Source: Pyrus communis (lineage: Eukaryota; Streptophyta; Magnoliopsida; Rosales; Rosaceae). From it: DNA of 64,000 bases. Made by a program: the position numbers and the translations under genes. Shown here piece after piece: positions 59,601-64,000 of the stretch (the first letter of the stretch is position 1; each line of letters opens with the position of its first letter). The stretch spans positions 4,453,501 through 4,517,500 of the forward strand of contig NC_084809.1 of NCBI RefSeq assembly GCF_963583255.1, in the 5' to 3' direction. The notes beneath the pieces were generated by a model, which saw nothing but the letters and a program-made list of their open reading frames with translations, was not told the DNA's origin and made no database searches.

Positions 59601-60620
59601 TCTTTTGGCTATCTCAAAACCATCAACCAGGACACGGGGATGCATCCCTGGAACAAACATAAACTCACTATTATGAAGTGCACAAAACATAAAAATAAGT
59701 AAATTAAATAAATAGACTGACTCGGGGAACATTTCAGAACCACAAGGTGCAAAGATATAGACTTTTATCCCTATATGAAGAACCAGGTCAAATTGTCCGT
59801 AAATGATTACAGGTAATGGTGAGTCTGTAGCAACCAACCTTCGTCAATATATCGTTCTGATTGTTTCATAAGCTCGCCAATGAACAAGACAGTAGACGTG
59901 GTGCCATCTCCGCTAATGTCATCTTGGGCAACAGCTGTACGCGCAATCATAATTGCCGTTGGGTTTTGAATTTGCTGCAACCATTTGACAGAACATCAAT
60001 GAATACACCAAACGCAAAACATATCCAACAATAATAAACATATTTAACACTAAACCGCATACAACCAATTTCAGAAAACCCTAACCTCCGTCGAATGCAC
60101 CTCTGTATTCTCACATTTGAAGCAATCAAGTCAATAACAAAAGCAATCAACTTTGAGAGTTTCGAAAACACATTAAACTTCTCAACAAAACCATACAGTG
60201 CCGTTGGATTTCGCATTTCAATCAAATCGATAAATCCTTAAACCCTAATTTTAGCACACTCCAAACAACTAATGACCGCACAAACCAAAGATCTACGGTT
60301 TCATAAACGAAAACCCATACCATTTCTTTGAGCAGAGTGTTGCCATCCTTAGTGAGCTTAATGTCTCCGGCTCCGCCAACAAGCCTAGAAAAATTATCAG
60401 AAAAATGTGAGAAAAATAGAAAAATTTAAATTAAAAAAAATTAAAAAAGAAAAAGAAAAAGAAAAAGCAGTGTGAGTTTTGCTCACATTTTGATGGTGCC
60501 CTTGGGGCCGAGGTTGGTCTTGAGGACGTCCTGCAAGCCCTTGGCGGCGTTGATGTTCATGTGTAGCGCCGCCGATTTGTTCAGCACCTCCGCATTCGGA
60601 TTCAGCACTCGAATCGACAT
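56635..60620 (-). CDS. CCT6: T-complex chaperonin subunit zeta (CCT6)
   Basis: Fifteen exons: 60487-60620, 60321-60384, 59839-59974, 59496-59647, 59304-59351, 59063-59155, 58509-58615, 58188-58302, 57995-58081, 57640-57844, 57367-57461, 57189-57257, 57006-57113, 56796-56914 and 56635-56710. Phase closes at every junction; 535 aa, the normal CCT6 length. N-terminal equatorial motifs are [11 protein letters not shown] (36-46) and the ATPase loop [10 protein letters not shown] (84-93). ESLIDE-type apical sequence includes [18 protein letters not shown], and the second equatorial part has [15 protein letters not shown]. The C-terminus ends [17 protein letters not shown]6 is one of eight subunits of the cytosolic double-ring chaperonin folding actin, tubulin and others. 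No lesions seen. Confidence 0.95.
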
Positions 60621-61949
60621 CCTTTTACTTCTCCTTCTCTTTCTTCTGCTCAGATGAAATCCAAGTGGCGGAAAGTGCGAGTTTCTGAAAGCTCTTGGGA
60701 GTTCCGGAAGAAGTAGAAGCTCGAAAACTGTATGCTTTTATGAATCGCAGAGTGCGGGATTTTTTTAGGGCTTTCTGGAGTGGGGTGTGTGTGTGTGGTT
60801 TTTTTTTTTTTTTTTTTTTTTTGAGTTTTCTTTTTAACTTTTTCCTTTTCTCAAAACGTTGCCGTTTACGCTTTTTTGTAACGGGCCAAATGGATCTTTC
60901 AGTTGGTTTACAGGCCGACTAAATAGACCGATCCAAAAATCCAAATTCCAAGGAAAAAATGGGCCACCAAAAAAAAAAAAACCCAATTCCTTCTCTCTTC
61001 CGATTCTCCTCTTTGTTTGTCAAGGCTTCGAAAGAACTGTTCGATCAACTCGATCATTTCATTCGTGACAACACAAATCTCTGCAAACTGTGGCTTTTTT
61101 TAAGAAGGAAGCCGTAGGACCGACGAAATATCTGTCGATATATCTGTAAATAGGGTTGCCCGGGTGAAGCAATATCCATACATTACATTTTTACCAAGAA
61201 AATTTGTTGTAAGGTAATTTTAATACTTGGCATTTTTGTTTAGATGTGTTGCAAGTGTACTGTTCAAAATTCGAAATTCAAAGGAGGACAAAGAAAATTT
61301 ATGCATAAATTAAATTAGGGATCTCAATTAACTTTTATAACTTAATTGAGGGGTATGATGGGCATAAGATAAGAACCAAAACATTAATTAACAAATAAAT
61401 GAATTGGGGTTTTCCCATAAACTACTGTTAAAATCCTTTTCCAAATTAGAAACCCTAATGTCGTCCCTAAAGATTGGAGTTGCTGTCACAAATCTAAAAC
61501 CACCATAGACAATAGTAAGCGGAGAATGCTTGCAACCTTTTCATACATTCAGATATAAATCTTTTTCTACTTTTTTAATTTTTTTTTTTTTAACAATCCT
61601 ACGATGTTGCTTGATGATAACAACTTAATCTGGTCTAATAATATCGTTCATGACATAGAATTTATCAGTATCCAGCTCCCTTCATTGCGTGATGCAATAG
61701 TGGGATGGGTCAAAAAGGAGGAGGAGAAGTGAAAGAGAGAGAATAACTTCAAAAGATAAAGATGGCTGCTCATCCATTCCTTCATGCATGGTGGGGGATG
61801 AGAAAGACTTGTTTCTGACTTTCTGTTAGGAATTTGAGGATGAAAGAATCTGAAACTTTGACCGCGAGTAATAATGCATGTGACTTATGAACAATGAGAA
61901 TATGAACCATCGTGTGGAATCCGTGTACATAGATTTGCTGAGGTGGGAA

Positions 61950-62115
61950 GAGATTTACTCCGGATCTCTCCCACCAAATATCTTAGGGATCCAAAGATCT
62001 GGATTCATTAAATTTGGCTACAATTATTATAACTTTTAGAAAAGTCTCTGTTTGTAGTCGTTAGATCAAATTTTAAGAGTCTGAATGAAGAGATTCGGAA
62101 GGGATCTGTTCCCTG
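61950..62115. repeat. Hairpin-type MITE-like repeat
   Basis: Contains GGATCC/TCCGGATCT outer blocks with TTGGCTACAATTATTATAAC and TTTGTAGTCGTTAGATCAAA, the same family as 11-92 and 41104-41290, more diverged. Confidence 0.55.
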
Positions 62116-62167
62116 CTGAGTTATGTGGATTTATGACGACTCAGTTCAATGGGGTAGAATATAGGTT

Positions 62168-62187
62168 GTAAATATATATATATATAC

Positions 62188-62221
<34 letters not shown>

Positions 62222-62231
62222 CTCTCTCTCT
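62168..62231. repeat. (TA)n and (TC)n microsatellite
   Basis: Imperfect TA repeat with two TACATATA interruptions followed by TCTCTCTCTCTCTC. Confidence 0.9.
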
Positions 62232-62685
62232 CTCATCAAAGGTTAGATTTTTCTGGCCTAGTAACCGACTTAATGTTGATCATTTTTTAAGGCAAGGTTC
62301 GTCTTGCTCGAAAATTCTGGAGTGGATACCAATCCTTATCATAGATTAGGTGCATGAACATCTGAATGTACCATGAGAGTGAATATTATATCAAGATTTT
62401 GACAACAAAAAATATCATATCAAGAAAAAGCATTTTACATGTGATTATAAGACAATAAAAAAATCTAACGGATAAGAATTCTGATAAATATTCTATTATC
62501 TGATCTATATTAGAAGGAAAAACCTCTCATTTTATTTTATGTATTTAGTAATTTTTAGATTTTCGGCTTTAAAATTTTGTCACATAGGACTCATATACTT
62601 TTGCAAAAAATAATTTTGTGTTATCATTTTAAATAATCTACAGTAACGAGCTTCGAACTTAAATATAGAAAATAGTCTATATTGT

Positions 62686-62922
62686 TGAGAATGAGTCCCA
62701 CATTGATGAGATGAGCGACCTTGCATATGCTTATAAGAGGTTGGGTTACTTCCCATTATTGACAATTAGTTTTATGATGGAACCTCAATTTTCTTTATGG
62801 TATCAGAGCCAGGTTGTTCTACGTATGAAGCCAAACGGCCATCGACACTATGGGGAATAACTCAATCTCTTATAAGCTCATACAAGATTTCTCATTCCAT
62901 CAATGTGAGATTTATTCTCTAC
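62686..62922. mobile_element. Inverted LTR-like arms flanking a primer-binding site
   Basis: The left arm (62686-62756) contains GAGTCCCACATTGATGAGAT and GCTTATAAGAGGTTGGGTTA. The right arm (62853-62922), inverted, reads AATCTCACATTGATGGAAT and GCTTATAAGAGATTGAGTTA. Between them TGGTATCAGAGC (at about 62799) is a tRNA-Met type primer-binding site placed as if after an LTR. This looks like remains of a small LTR element (TRIM-like) joined to a second inverted copy. Confidence 0.6.
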
Positions 62923-63649
62923 ATATACAATTTCTAAAATAATTGACTTAACTCAAGTAAAGTGTCTATAATTTCAAAAGAGAATTATCAATTGACAACT
63001 TTCAAATTTTCTATGAACCGTACGTTGTATATCACCATGCACGAGCTTTATATAAAAGTCTAATAGTACTGTGGAATAATAATGACGCGCATGCATAAAG
63101 ATGGACGGACGGCAAATATTCCAGCTGAGGCAAGTACGATATATATATATAAAGAACAAAATCTTAATTCCAAGAAGTTCCTTCCAAATGGTATTGATTC
63201 CTTTCCACTTATGTGTTCTCTTCGGTCCTTTTCTTTTTTCCTTTTTTGGGACAACTTGAACAGAAAGATACAAATATACGTACGTGTTGTAGCTGCAAAA
63301 ATTACAAATAGTCAACCAAAGTTCGATTTCCAAATTCCATAAACTGAAAGATTTATGGAAGAAATTCAAAATTGAAATTAAGAAAAATGAGATGATTAAT
63401 TGCAATATTGCATGAAGTTACAGAGAACTCAGTTCCAATAATTACTCAATAAATTTGGAATTCTTTTTCCGTTAAACTCCAGTAGATTTCAAGTTAATAA
63501 AAAATGAGGGAATATAAGTTGAGCATAAAGACTAAAGAGTCAGAAAGCAAGTGATGAGAAGATGATAAGATATTTGAAGAATAAAATTGACTGGGCATTT
63601 GCATGTGGGTTGAATTTTAAGAATATTCATATTCTAGAAGGAAAAAAAA

Positions 63650-63800
63650 AACATTAATGAAAAATGTTTGAAAATTTTGAGTTTTAATGATAAGGACAAA
63701 ATAAAGAGTAAAATGAATAGTACCAGGATTGACTTTTTAGTGTAAAAATATGATTTTTCGTTAAAGTGAACAGTACCATAAGTTTTTCGTTAAAGTTCCC
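63650..63800 (+). repeat. Dispersed ~140-bp repeat, copy 4
   Basis: Contains GAATAGTACCAGGATTGAC and GATTTTTCGTTAAAGTGAAC and a second TTTTTCGTTAAAGTTCCC. Same family as 895-1022, 20998-21143 and 45716-45865. Confidence 0.55.
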
Positions 63801-64000
63801 AAAAAAATATGAAGCAAGGCAACTTTCCATTACCAAACAACCAGAGATTTCCAGGAAAAGGGTTAGTTTTAGTGCGTGTTTTTATCCTTTTTCCAAGAAT
63901 TCTAATGCATGTTTTGTGTTTCGAGTTCACTAAAAAATTCCATGTTTTGATGAATTGTCCGACTCAATCGTCACTTGTCATCCCACTCTTGCAAACCACT

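Larger units (their letters stand above)
60621..64000. other. Repeat-bearing region with no recognised gene
   Basis: CCT6 promoter side with a poly-T tract near 60800, then AT-rich DNA. It holds a hairpin-type repeat (61950-62115), TA and TC microsatellites (62168-62231), inverted LTR-like arms around a tRNA-Met primer-binding site (62686-62922) and a dispersed repeat copy (63650-63800). The frames near 62974-63405 show no family similarity that I can name. Confidence 0.6.

Noticed and set aside
62974..63405. 143-aa minus-strand frame
   Set aside because: Low-complexity AT-rich sequence with no splice context, motif or family similarity.

Overview
The window is nuclear DNA of a dicot plant. 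The genes have short GT-AG exons, the intergenic DNA is AT-rich, and the mobile elements are of plant type: Ty1/copia elements, solo LTRs, Mutator-type MITEs and SINE-like copies. The repeat families suggest Rosaceae, perhaps the apple/pear group, but that is inference from memory and not proven by the sequence.

Layout. (1) 2.5-5.5 kb, minus strand: a nine-exon gene for a chloroplast DUF2854 (slr0575-like) thylakoid protein. (2) 6.1-11.1 kb: a young, apparently intact copia element with near-identical LTRs, a 5-bp target duplication and an uninterrupted 1420-aa Gag-Pol frame. (3) 11.3-31.3 kb: a local cluster of genes with a zf-4CXXC_R1 (CDCA7-type) zinc finger plus DDT/WHIM modules. One copy is complete (26.6-29.9 kb, 12 exons, 608 aa). 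Three are decayed: A at 11.3-12.5 kb, B at 15.6-19.5 kb, and D, an inverted head-to-head stub at 19.7-20.15 kb. Each of A, B and the intact copy has a related non-coding module on its 5' side. A 3-phosphoglycerate dehydrogenase pseudogene fragment and a 2.1-kb solo LTR lie inside the cluster. (4) 32.8-37.2 kb, plus strand: a rhomboid-like protein whose catalytic serine is replaced by threonine, then an AWPM-19-like membrane protein. (5) 37.5-60.6 kb: RCC1-repeat protein (-), 14-3-3 (-), a twin-CX9C Cmc1-like protein (+) and CCT6 (-). This order matches the Arabidopsis At5g16040-At5g16070 block as I remember it. The 14-3-3/Cmc1 interval has been stretched by a degenerate 6-kb copia element, with target duplication, and a 296-bp solo LTR. 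(6) 60.6-64 kb: no gene seen, only repeats and microsatellites.

The host genes are mostly unrelated housekeeping genes and do not form one pathway. I reconstructed coding exons by hand from splice signals and family similarity; reading phase closes in every gene reported as intact. I found no convincing new multi-gene system. The most interesting part is the decaying zf-4CXXC_R1/DDT cluster with its inverted copy, the MITE at a splice donor and the shared upstream module.
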